Source of the DNA: Tamlana sp038148895
Lineage (GTDB): Bacteria; Bacteroidota; Bacteroidia; Flavobacteriales; Flavobacteriaceae
Assembly: GCA_038148895.1 (NCBI GenBank)
Contig: JBBVGQ010000001.1
Reading direction: 5' to 3' (one strand)
DNA: 64,000 bases
In this document: positions 7,416 to 15,280 of the stretch, piece by piece
Position numbering within the stretch: position 1 is the stretch's first letter
How the letters are laid out: each line of letters starts with the position of its first letter
Translations under genes and position numbers: made by a program
The notes under the pieces: model-generated
Databases searched by the model: none
Told to the model about the DNA's origin: nothing
Seen by the model: only the letters and a program-made list of their open reading frames with translations

Positions 7416-7699
7416 ACGATTTCGGCACTCAAACCTGCCTGAAGCAATTTGGAACAGCGAGGTTTTAAGTCGTCATATGCTCCAGTTTTAACCGTACATT
7501 TGCCTTTGTAATGTACAATAAGTGAACACTGTTCTGCCTGTTCTGATGTATGTTCGCAGGCATAAATGAGTGTCTCGATAACATGGTCAAAAGTGTTAAC
7601 ATCGTCATTGTACAACACAATTTCGTTCTGTGTTATCACCTCTTCGTCTAGCAGTAATTCCTCTGATGTTTTTTCTTTGGAACTCATAATACAATCCAT
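7412..7699 (-). CDS. clpS: ATP-dependent Clp protease adaptor ClpS
   Basis: 95 residues from the first ATG (7699); an ATG at 7687 would give 91 and is equally plausible. The core has the ClpS hallmarks: a flexible acidic N-terminal tail, the V-L-Y-N-D-D-x-N-T-F-D-H-V motif that holds the N-degron pocket, and a C-terminal alpha/beta part. ClpS delivers N-end-rule substrates to ClpA/ClpC-ClpP. It lies 19 bp downstream of prmA on the same strand, the usual prmA-clpS pairing of Bacteroidota. Confidence 0.93.
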   Translation of the reverse strand: MDCIMSSKEKTSEELLLDEEVITQNEIVLYNDDVNTFDHVIETLIYACEHTSEQAEQCSLIVHYKGKCTVKTGAYDDLKPRCSKLLQAGLSAEIV

Positions 7700-7718
7700 T
7701 TTTGGGTATTCTACTCTA

Positions 7719-8555
7719 CTAATTTAAAAATTTTAGTGAAACCCAATTGTTTCTTTCCAGTTTTTCCTCAAATTTTAACATATGTTTTTCACATTCAGCC
7801 CTTATAATAGGCACATCATCATCATAAAACCCACTTAAAAACAAGACTCCATTTGGGTTTAAACAAGATACGTAAACGGCCATATCTTGCAATAAAATAT
7901 TGCGATTAATATTGGCAATTATAACGTCGTATTTCTTATTCTTTAAAACTGAAGCATCTCCTTCAATAACGGTAATGTGCTTACAATCGTTTCGCTCTAC
8001 ATTCTCAATACTGTTTAAATAGCACCAATTATCATAATCTACAGCATCAATCGGCTTGGCCCCCTTCATTTCGGCAAGAATGGCCAAAACGCCCGTACCG
8101 CAACCCATATCTAACACTGATTTTCCTTCGAAATCATTTTTTAAAATATGCTGAATCATCATGTGCGTGGTTTCATGATGCCCTGTACCAAAACTCATTT
8201 TTGGCTCTATAACAATGTCATATTCTGTATCAAACTTTTCATGGAACGGGGCACGCACGGCACAAACGCCATCAACCACGATTGGGTTAAAATTCTTTTC
8301 CCATTCTTCATTCCAATTGGTTTGTTCGATTTCTTCAAAAGTGAATGAAATTTCAAACTCCTCAGAACTTAAAATTTGAACATCCTCTAAAATGTTCGGG
8401 TTCCATTCATCCTTTTGGATATAAGCCGTAACCCCCTCCTCTGTTTCTACAAAACTTTCAAAACCAGCATAACCAAGTTCTGCAATTAAAATTTCAACAG
8501 CAGGCTGTAGTGGTTCAACCTTAAAATAATACCCTAAATAAATTGTGTTTGACAT
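7719..8555 (-). CDS. prmA: Ribosomal protein L11 methyltransferase
   Basis: 278 residues from the ATG at 8555. A TTG at 8576 is in frame, but it lies inside the -7 box TATCTTTG (8581-8574), while the ATG is preceded by AAGGG, so 8555 is chosen. The N-terminal domain is followed by the SAM-binding Rossmann fold with D-M-G-C-G-T-G-V-L-A-I and the A-N-I-N-R motif that takes the place of NPPY. PrmA trimethylates L11 at several amino groups. The gene forms an operon with clpS and probably has its own promoter. Confidence 0.93.
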   Translation of the reverse strand: MSNTIYLGYYFKVEPLQPAVEILIAELGYAGFESFVETEEGVTAYIQKDEWNPNILEDVQILSSEEFEISFTFEEIEQTNWNEEWEKNFNPIVVDGVCAVRAPFHEKFDTEYDIVIEPKMSFGTGHHETTHMMIQHILKNDFEGKSVLDMGCGTGVLAILAEMKGAKPIDAVDYDNWCYLNSIENVERNDCKHITVIEGDASVLKNKKYDVIIANINRNILLQDMAVYVSCLNPNGVLFLSGFYDDDVPIIRAECEKHMLKFEEKLERNNWVSLKFLN

Positions 8556-8573
8556 ACCCTTGTTTTCAGGCTG

Positions 8574-8581
8574 CAAAGATA
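8574..8581 (-). promoter_or_regulatory. -7 box of a probable prmA promoter
   Basis: TATCTTTG on the minus strand matches TAnnTTTG and sits between the response-regulator stop (8594) and the prmA ATG (8555), giving a leader of about 14 nt. A matching TTTG -33 element is not evident. Confidence 0.45.
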
Positions 8582-8593
8582 CTAAGATAAACC

Positions 8594-9229
8594 CTATAAC
8601 AGTTGTTTCTCCATAGCGATTTTAATCATGCCGACACTGTTTTTTGCCCCTAGTTTACTCATAATGTTCATGCGGTGGGTTTCAACAGTTTTGGGGCTGA
8701 TAAATAATTTTTCGGAAATTTCCTGGGTGGTAAGTTCTTCAGAAATAGCAACAAGCACTTCTTGCTCCCGGCGAGTTAAATTGGGTTTCAAACCGCTATC
8801 AGCAGTCTTATTTGGAGCTTGGTTCAATAAACGCGCATGGATGTTATCTGGCAAAAACAATTCTCCAGAAAGCACCGTTTTCATAGCCTTGATTAATTCA
8901 AGTCTATCTGTATTTTTTAATAAATACCCGTGTACACCATTTTTAAGCATACGTTTTACATAAGACACATCTTCAAAGTTGGTTAGGGCGATAAGTTTTA
9001 TTTCGGGGAATTTTTTGAGTAACTGCTTACTTAAATCAATGCCATTAATATCGGGAAGGTTTATATCCAAAAGCAAAATATCTGGGGAATCATTTTCAAT
9101 TTTTTCGAGTGTTTGCATTGCATTTTCATAGGCTCCAACAACCTTTATGTTAGGCGTACCTTCCAGCATTGAGGTTATACCTTTAAGCACTAAAGGATGA
9201 TCGTCTGTTATGGCAATTTTAATCATCAT
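8594..9229 (-). CDS. NarL/LuxR-family response regulator
   Basis: 211 residues. The receiver domain (1-120) has the acidic pair D9-D10, the phosphoacceptor D55 in L-L-L-D-I-N-L-P, and the usual Thr/Ser and Lys positions after it. A LuxR-type helix-turn-helix occupies about 148-211 (L-T-R-R-E-Q-E-V-L then T-V-E-T-H-R). It overlaps the end of the histidine kinase gene by 11 bp, so the two are a translationally coupled pair. It is last in the four-gene operon. It is a DNA-binding transcription factor whose targets cannot be read from the sequence. Confidence 0.93.
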   Translation of the reverse strand: MMIKIAITDDHPLVLKGITSMLEGTPNIKVVGAYENAMQTLEKIENDSPDILLLDINLPDINGIDLSKQLLKKFPEIKLIALTNFEDVSYVKRMLKNGVHGYLLKNTDRLELIKAMKTVLSGELFLPDNIHARLLNQAPNKTADSGLKPNLTRREQEVLVAISEELTTQEISEKLFISPKTVETHRMNIMSKLGAKNSVGMIKIAMEKQLL

Positions 9230-11240
9230 TTAGCAAACCTTTGTCGATATCAATTGTATACGATGTGCCTCTTTCATTAGAAACAAAATCTATCTCTGCC
9301 TTTAAATAATCAACCCGACTCTGCACGTTACTCAAACCTATTCCAGTTGAATCTACCTGACTTTTATCAAAACCTTGTCCGTCATCTTCAACAGTAATTT
9401 GAACGATGTCATCCCTGGAACTTATTTGCACATTTATTGTTGATGCGTTGGCATGTTTAATGCTATTGGTTACCAACTCCTGAATGATACGATAGACGTT
9501 AATTTCAGCCTTCTTCACCATATTAACCTCATCGCCCACATGTTGGAAAATGATGTTTAGTTCCGGATGCAAATCATTTAAATTATCACAATAAACATGG
9601 GTTGCCTCTACTAAATTAAAAGTTTCCAATGATGGCGGTACCAAATTATGTGAAATAGCCCTAACCTGTTTACAGGAATCATCAATCATCACAATGGCCT
9701 CTTTGATTACCTTATTGTTCATTTCCAGTAAAGATGATAGCTTGTATTTGATTGCAGATAAATCGCCGTTTACACCATCGTGCAGCTCCTTGGCAATACG
9801 GAACCTTTCTTTTTCCTCGCCTTCTATCAATGATTCCAAGGTTTTTATTTGAAACTCACGCTTTAAAGTTAAAATTTCTTGGTTCTTGCGCTTTTGTCGC
9901 TGTTTTAAAAGAAAAACAAGTAGCGTAGCCAATAATAGTAGAAAAACAAGGGTTCCTAACATATAATTATTTTGGGTTTCTCTTTTTTGCAGTTTTAATT
10001 GTTGGGCAATAATTTCTTTGTCCTTTTTTTCGGATTGGTATTTAATTTCAATTTCACTGATGTTCTTTAAATTGTTCTCTAACAAAACACTATCCTTGAA
10101 CTGGGCATAGCTTTTAAAGTTTTTAAGTGCTAATGGAAAATTATCCTGTATTATATAACTATCGCTCATTGCCAAATAAACCTCCGCTATAAGTGATTTA
10201 TTTTTGATTTTGTTGGCAATATCCAGTGCTTTTGAAAAATGAAATTCTGATAATTTATCCTCATCCATTTTACCAAAAACAGTTCCTAAAACCATGTTGG
10301 TTTCAACCTGTTCATCTTCATCTTTAAGTTCTTCCCTTATTTTAAGAGATTTTTTTAACACTTCGAGCGCTTTACCAAAATCTTCCTTTTCGTGATAAAT
10401 TATGCCTAAATTATTGTAGTTTCTAGCTATTTCCTTTGTATTCTGGTTTTCAATATTGACTCTTAAAGATTCATTCAAATATTCCAAACCTTTGTCCAGG
10501 TCATTCAACATCATGTAACTTGTGCCAATATTGTTAAGTAAAACACCCAATGATTCTTTAATGTTATCATTTTTGGTTGTCTTTATAATCTCTAAAGCTT
10601 TTAATTCATACTCAACGCTTTTATTTAAATTCTCAATTTTGGAATATACATTTCCGAGGTTAAGTAGCTTAATGAACTTTCCGTATTCATTGTTTGTTTT
10701 TTCGTCATAGCTTATGCCTTCAAAATAGGTATCGATGGCCTTTTCATAGTTGCCCTCTGTTTTGTAAAGTATGCCCAAGGAGCTGTAAATAGCGGACTTA
10801 TTGATGTTGTGCTCATCGCAAAGTTTTATTGAAGTATTGAAATAATACTGTGCCGAATCGTATTGATTGGTTAACAAAAACCCATTTCCAATATATAAAT
10901 TTGCTTTTGCCTGACCTGAATGATAATCAATTTGCTTTGCTTTCTTTAATGCCTCTCTGGCATAGATAAAGGCGGTATCAATGTCTCTATAGGTATAATA
11001 AAAAGACAAACTGTTTAAAAGTTGTATTTTGGTTGTATCTGGCTGTTGCTTGGTCAGTTCAAGTTTAAGGCTGTCTATTGTTGCATTTGTTTGCGCAAAC
11101 GCATTTGCAGCGAAAAGCAACATAACAACAATAGACAGTATTGGTTTCAACTTTTGATTATTTTTCAGTTTAAATTTAAGAAATTCAACGCCCTTTTCTC
11201 CAAATATTCTGAAGAAATTAGAGCGTTCAACAACAATCAT
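9219..11240 (-). CDS. TPR-containing sensor histidine kinase (HisKA_3 type)
   Basis: 673 residues. A hydrophobic segment near 35-50 ends in A-N-A-F-A-Q, a signal peptide or anchor with a long N-region. About eight tetratricopeptide repeats (60-390) would lie in the periplasm. A membrane helix spans about 417-438. The HisKA_3 dimerisation domain follows with phosphoacceptor His in A-K-E-L-H-D-G (about 486), then a HATPase_c domain with the N-box in T-N-S-I-K-H-A-N and D-D-G-x-G-F. The start at 11240 overlaps the stop of the upstream gene as ATGA, which supports it. Periplasmic TPRs suggest the kinase senses a protein or peptide, perhaps one of the secreted proteins encoded just upstream in the same operon; this is inference. 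Confidence 0.92.
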   Translation of the reverse strand: MIVVERSNFFRIFGEKGVEFLKFKLKNNQKLKPILSIVVMLLFAANAFAQTNATIDSLKLELTKQQPDTTKIQLLNSLSFYYTYRDIDTAFIYAREALKKAKQIDYHSGQAKANLYIGNGFLLTNQYDSAQYYFNTSIKLCDEHNINKSAIYSSLGILYKTEGNYEKAIDTYFEGISYDEKTNNEYGKFIKLLNLGNVYSKIENLNKSVEYELKALEIIKTTKNDNIKESLGVLLNNIGTSYMMLNDLDKGLEYLNESLRVNIENQNTKEIARNYNNLGIIYHEKEDFGKALEVLKKSLKIREELKDEDEQVETNMVLGTVFGKMDEDKLSEFHFSKALDIANKIKNKSLIAEVYLAMSDSYIIQDNFPLALKNFKSYAQFKDSVLLENNLKNISEIEIKYQSEKKDKEIIAQQLKLQKRETQNNYMLGTLVFLLLLATLLVFLLKQRQKRKNQEILTLKREFQIKTLESLIEGEEKERFRIAKELHDGVNGDLSAIKYKLSSLLEMNNKVIKEAIVMIDDSCKQVRAISHNLVPPSLETFNLVEATHVYCDNLNDLHPELNIIFQHVGDEVNMVKKAEINVYRIIQELVTNSIKHANASTINVQISSRDDIVQITVEDDGQGFDKSQVDSTGIGLSNVQSRVDYLKAEIDFVSNERGTSYTIDIDKGLLNDD

Positions 11241-12652
11241 TGCTTTACGAATTTCTTTGATACTCTACCTTTTTCCGTTTCTAGGTGAAACAAATACATA
11301 CCCGAACTTAACGAACTCATGTCTATTTGGTTTGTCTCTTGAAGATTTTCCAAAACAACTTCTCCTCTTAGATTAATGACCTTAAAGTCCAAAATTTTCT
11401 GATTTTCAACATCTAAGTACAAGATATCTTTTACAGGGTTTGGATAAAATTTAAAGTACACCTTTTCTTCATCCGAAACACTTAAAGGACCAACAAGTTC
11501 TCCAAGGGCATATAAACTCCATTTACCATCGGTATTTTGAACGCGCATGTACAGAAAATGATTGCCGGCCGACAAATTTGCCGGAACATCTAAGCTCAAA
11601 TTTTCATCTAAAATTTCTGCGTCATTCAAATCAATTGTGGTACCATTTCCAATGCCTGGATCGATATCAAAAAAATATTCGGCGGCCGTAATAAGTGATG
11701 TATTAGAGTTATCTGGACTCACATAAAACACGTTTTTGTCATACAAACTCCATGAGCCATCCTCATTTATTACCCTAAAATACAGTTTATGAATACCATT
11801 GGAGAGACCTGTTGTTGGAATTTCAAAATCGGCATCAATTAAGCTACCTGAAATATTTAACGGCATACCGCTTCCAACTCCAGGATCGGTATCAATAAAA
11901 TATTCAGCTGAGGCAATATTTGCCGAATTGGAATGATTTGGATTGATATAAAATACGTTCTTATCATATAAACTGAACGTTCCATTTTCATTTTCCACCC
12001 TAATATATAGCTTATGTACACCATCTGAAAGACCCGTGGTTGGGATGCTAAAATCAGCATCAATAACATCCCCAGAAACCGCCAATGGCATTCCACTACC
12101 AATGCCAGGATCTATATCAATAAAATACTCTGCCGAAGCTATATTTGCCGAATTTGTGTTATCTGGATTGATATAGAACACGTTTTTATCATATAAGCTA
12201 AAAGTACCATCCGTATTCAATAGCCTAACGTATAATTTGTGAATACCACTTGAAAGGCCTGTGGTTGGTATTATAAAATCAGTATCCACCGTATTGCCAG
12301 AAACACTCAATGGCATTCCGCTTCCAACACCTGGATCGGTATCCATAAAATACTCCGCCGAGGCAATACTCGCCGTATTATTTTGGTTTGTGTTGATAAA
12401 AAATACGCTTTTGTCATAAAGACTCCATTCGCCCGAATTACTTAAAACACGCACATAAAGTTTATGTATGCCTTCTGACAACCCCGTTGTTGAAATGCTT
12501 AAATCGGCATCTATATCATCACCAGAAATCGCCAGTGGCATTCCACTGCCCACTCCAGGGTCATCATCTATAAAGTACTCGGCAGCACTTATTTGTGCTT
12601 TAACCACAAAACATGTAAGCAAAGCAACTATTATAAAGTTGAACTTTTTCAT
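11237..12652 (-). CDS. T9SS-secreted protein with five 75-residue tandem repeats
   Basis: 471 residues: a signal peptide (1-19, ending V-K-A-Q), five tandem repeats of about 75 residues, and a C-terminal type A sorting domain (F-Y-P-N-P-V to the final V-S-K-K-F-V-K-Q) that directs export by the type IX system. Each repeat has a core A-E-Y-F-x-D-x-D-P-G-x-G, then T-T-G-L-S-x-G-x-H-K-L-Y, then W/F-S-L-Y-D-K-x-V-F. The fifth is more divergent. At DNA level the repeats are spaced about 225 bp. I recognise the A-E-Y-F-x-D-x-D-P-G repeat only as a recurring element of flavobacterial surface proteins without assigned function. It lies 16 bp downstream of the beta-helix gene and shares ATGA with the kinase gene. 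Confidence 0.8.
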   Translation of the reverse strand: MKKFNFIIVALLTCFVVKAQISAAEYFIDDDPGVGSGMPLAISGDDIDADLSISTTGLSEGIHKLYVRVLSNSGEWSLYDKSVFFINTNQNNTASIASAEYFMDTDPGVGSGMPLSVSGNTVDTDFIIPTTGLSSGIHKLYVRLLNTDGTFSLYDKNVFYINPDNTNSANIASAEYFIDIDPGIGSGMPLAVSGDVIDADFSIPTTGLSDGVHKLYIRVENENGTFSLYDKNVFYINPNHSNSANIASAEYFIDTDPGVGSGMPLNISGSLIDADFEIPTTGLSNGIHKLYFRVINEDGSWSLYDKNVFYVSPDNSNTSLITAAEYFFDIDPGIGNGTTIDLNDAEILDENLSLDVPANLSAGNHFLYMRVQNTDGKWSLYALGELVGPLSVSDEEKVYFKFYPNPVKDILYLDVENQKILDFKVINLRGEVVLENLQETNQIDMSSLSSGMYLFHLETEKGRVSKKFVKQ

Positions 12653-12668
12653 TTTTTATGGTTTTAAA

Positions 12669-13820
12669 TTAGTTATTGATATTAGCGTTAGCCTTTACAT
12701 TTATGTTTAAAGATGTTCCAGCACTAATGATATTGTTATATATCACAAAATCCGTTAAATAAGGCAATTCGGTAGGGTAACCTCTTATACTGAAGGGGTA
12801 ATTACCATTAAAAACCCCCAAATTGTTACCATCGGTTCCTGCATTTTCAGCTGGTGAACCACCTTGGATATGGTAGTCATTATTTGAGTTGTTAAGCGAT
12901 GAATTTTGGACAAAATTCACAAATTGAGGGTCTGCATTATCTATATTATTAGTCCCAGACAAGGCATCCAATGTTGAATTAAAACCATAGGTTAAATTAT
13001 TTTGAAAATTCAACGCGCTGTTTGACCCAAGGTTAAAATTTGACACGCTTGTACCTCTAAATAAAAAAATGTTATTGCTTATTTGGGTTCCGCTACAAGA
13101 CCTGAAGATTTCTATACGCTGATTGTTATCACCATTTTGATGAGACAAAACAATATTATTATTAAACAAAGTGGTATTGTTAAACCTAAAGAACATTTCA
13201 TAATCCCAATATGCGTTTGTTCTTGTGAATGTATTGTTGGAAATAATCCAGTTTTGCGAGTTAACATTATCAATGGCTACAGAAGAATCATGATAAAAGA
13301 AATTTCCAGATATAATTACGTTATTGGCTTTTGAAGTGGTCGAGTTTCCTGCAACGTAAACAATCCTGTTATTCGTAATTACTATGTCATGGTTATCATA
13401 AGTTCCATTATCTAGATAAATACCATAAATATTTAGCCCAGATATTTTTGACCCCGAAGCATTGGCAGATCTAAACAAAATATTATTGACTGTTGCTACT
13501 TGTCCTGCATTTAACGAGGGGTTGTGCCCAAGACCATAAATACTAAGCTGCTTGGTCATATTTATATCGCCGTAACCATTAGGTGATGGCTGAATGTATA
13601 TAATATCTCCAGCTGCAGATGCATTGACTGCGGCTTGAACACTGGTATAATTAAGTCCAGATGCTGTTGGCGCTCCTTGATTGTTATCAACGTATCTTAC
13701 CGTTTGAGCTTGCAAAACGAACCACACACTAAATAGCATGGCACATGTAGCAATACATTTTTTAAACCCAAAAACTTGTTTTTGATTGGTTTGATTTTGA
13801 TTTACTTTGAAATGTTTCAT
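12669..13820 (-). CDS. Secreted right-handed beta-helix protein
   Basis: 383 residues with a signal peptide preceded by a long polar N-region (cleavage likely after L-Q-A-Q, about residue 39). The mature part starts with R-Y-V-D-N-N-x-G, the common beginning of pectate-lyase-like/NosD-like helices, and continues with Asn-rich coils (I-S-G-L-N-I-Y-G, I-T-N-N-R-I, I-S-G-N-F-F, I-S-N-N-T-F) typical of parallel beta-helix rungs. No catalytic signature of a named polysaccharide lyase is visible and no T9SS tail is seen. It is the first gene of the four-gene operon. It may be a carbohydrate-binding or surface protein. Confidence 0.75.
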   Translation of the reverse strand: MKHFKVNQNQTNQKQVFGFKKCIATCAMLFSVWFVLQAQTVRYVDNNQGAPTASGLNYTSVQAAVNASAAGDIIYIQPSPNGYGDINMTKQLSIYGLGHNPSLNAGQVATVNNILFRSANASGSKISGLNIYGIYLDNGTYDNHDIVITNNRIVYVAGNSTTSKANNVIISGNFFYHDSSVAIDNVNSQNWIISNNTFTRTNAYWDYEMFFRFNNTTLFNNNIVLSHQNGDNNQRIEIFRSCSGTQISNNIFLFRGTSVSNFNLGSNSALNFQNNLTYGFNSTLDALSGTNNIDNADPQFVNFVQNSSLNNSNNDYHIQGGSPAENAGTDGNNLGVFNGNYPFSIRGYPTELPYLTDFVIYNNIISAGTSLNINVKANANINN

Positions 13821-13872
13821 GATTAAAAATTTTATTGGTTAATAGACATTTACAAGGTATCATCAAACTTTC

Positions 13873-13923
13873 AAAAAAAATTAAGGGCATTCCATGATTT
13901 ATAAAAAATCAGGGAATACCCTT
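13873..13923 (-). terminator. Rho-independent terminator of tpiA
   Basis: The arms AAGGG-x-ATTCC-x-TGATTT and AAATCA-x-GGAAT-x-CCCTT pair across a short ATAAA loop (13883-13923, two mismatches). On the minus strand the hairpin is followed by AATTTTTTTT, so it ends transcription coming from tpiA. Confidence 0.8.
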
Positions 13924-13928
13924 ATTTA

Positions 13929-13952
13929 GATTCCCACGTTCGCGGGAATGAC
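13929..13952. repeat. Short palindromic repeat between tpiA and its terminator
   Basis: GATTCCCACGTTCGCGGGAATGAC forms a small stem (ATTCCC with GGGAAT). Elements of the form TTCCCGCGAACGTGGGAA recur in flavobacterial intergenic DNA; only one copy was noticed in this window. Confidence 0.45.
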
Positions 13953-13964
13953 AAATTACGTTCC

Positions 13965-14714
13965 TTAAAAAGCGTTTACAATAGCGAAGAAATCTTCAGC
14001 ATTTAGTGAAGCACCTCCTATTAAGCCGCCATCAACATCAGGCTTTGAAAAAATTTCCTCTGCATTTGATGGTTTTACACTACCGCCATAAAGTATTGAA
14101 ACCGATTCTGCCACATCGTTACCATATTTATCAGCTAACGTTTTTCTAATGAATGCATGCATATCTTGTGCTTGTTCTGGGCTAGCTGTTTCGCCTGTTC
14201 CAATAGCCCAAACTGGCTCATAAGCCAAAATAATATTTTGGAACGCAGAAGCCCCCAAATGGAACAATGCATTTTTTATTTGGTCACCCACTACTCTTTC
14301 TTGCTTGCCAGCTTTCCTGTCAGCCAACTCTTCGCCAAAGCAGAAAATAACTTTCATTCCTTTTCCCAAGGCAGCATCTACCTTTTTTGCCAGCATTTCG
14401 TCCGTTTCATTAAAATATTCGCGACGTTCACTATGCCCTAAAATCACTGTATTTACACCAATACTTTTTAACATGCTCGCACTAATCTCTCCAGTGTAAG
14501 CACCGCTTTCTGCAAAGTGCATATTTTGTGCTATAACTTCTATTTTAGAACCCTTTAAGCTATTATATGCTTGCCACAAATTGGTTGAGGTAGGCGCAAT
14601 CATAACTTCAGCATCTGAAGTTTTTTGTTGTGATTTCAAATTTGCGATTAGCGTTTCTGTTTGCGTCAAATCATTGTTCATTTTCCAGTTTCCGGCTACT
14701 ATTTGTTTTCTCAT
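13965..14714 (-). CDS. tpiA: Triosephosphate isomerase
   Basis: 249 residues, normal length. The substrate-binding N9-W-K11, the electrophile H94 in G-H-S-E-R-R, the catalytic E166 in A-Y-E-P-V-W-A-I-G-T-G, and the phosphate-binding G-G-S-V and G-G-A-S-L loops are all present. It interconverts dihydroxyacetone phosphate and glyceraldehyde 3-phosphate. It is the last gene of the DUF1599/BT_3928/permease/thioredoxin group and has its own terminator. Confidence 0.98.
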   Translation of the reverse strand: MRKQIVAGNWKMNNDLTQTETLIANLKSQQKTSDAEVMIAPTSTNLWQAYNSLKGSKIEVIAQNMHFAESGAYTGEISASMLKSIGVNTVILGHSERREYFNETDEMLAKKVDAALGKGMKVIFCFGEELADRKAGKQERVVGDQIKNALFHLGASAFQNIILAYEPVWAIGTGETASPEQAQDMHAFIRKTLADKYGNDVAESVSILYGGSVKPSNAEEIFSKPDVDGGLIGGASLNAEDFFAIVNAF

Positions 14715-14764
14715 TGCCTTCTTAACCTTTTCAAAGAAAAGGGATTTTTATTTTAGTTAATTAA

Positions 14765-15250
14765 TTATTGTAAAGTTTGTTTTATTCTCTTATCATCGGC
14801 TTCTACAGCCTTGAATAATTTTATATTTCCCTTGGCATCTACCACCATATATCGAGGTATCCAATCTATTTGAACAAAATCTGAAAAAGCACCTTTCTTT
14901 CCTTTGTCCATATAATAATGCTCCCCTTGAACATCATGCTTTTCTATGCCTCGCTTCCATGCTTCCTGCCCTCTATCTAAAGACAAAAATACAAAAACCA
15001 CATCGTCATTAGCCTTTTGCAAGGCCTTTACTTTTGGCATTCCTCTTAAACAATCACCGCACCATGATGCCCAAATATCAATAAAAACGGTTTTTCCTTT
15101 ATGGGCTTCTAAAATTGCTTTTAATGACGTTGGGTTTCCGTCAAGAGCTATAAAAGTGTCATCCAAAGCATCTTTGGGAAATTCTTTGGGCTCTTGTGTG
15201 TTGCAGTTTAAAAATGCCAACATTAACGTAAGTACTACAATTCTTTTCAA
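14765..15250 (-). CDS. TlpA/ResA-like thioredoxin lipoprotein
   Basis: 161 residues. The N-terminus M-K-R-I-V with hydrophobic run and F-L-N-C16 forms a plausible lipobox, so it is probably membrane-anchored in the periplasm. The thioredoxin fold carries W-C64-G-D-C67 and a cis-Pro in W-I-P-R. Members of this group reduce or exchange thiols on exported proteins. It lies between the permease gene and tpiA on the same strand, 30 bp after the permease stop. Confidence 0.85.
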   Translation of the reverse strand: MKRIVVLTLMLAFLNCNTQEPKEFPKDALDDTFIALDGNPTSLKAILEAHKGKTVFIDIWASWCGDCLRGMPKVKALQKANDDVVFVFLSLDRGQEAWKRGIEKHDVQGEHYYMDKGKKGAFSDFVQIDWIPRYMVVDAKGNIKLFKAVEADDKRIKQTLQ

Positions 15251-15280
15251 TTCAATTTTTTTAAGTTGTTAAACAATCAT

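Noticed and set aside
11470..12600. Periodic 225-bp repeats considered as a CRISPR-like or satellite array
   Set aside because: The repeats are in-frame coding sequence with conserved protein motifs; spacing is far too long for CRISPR and no cas genes are present.
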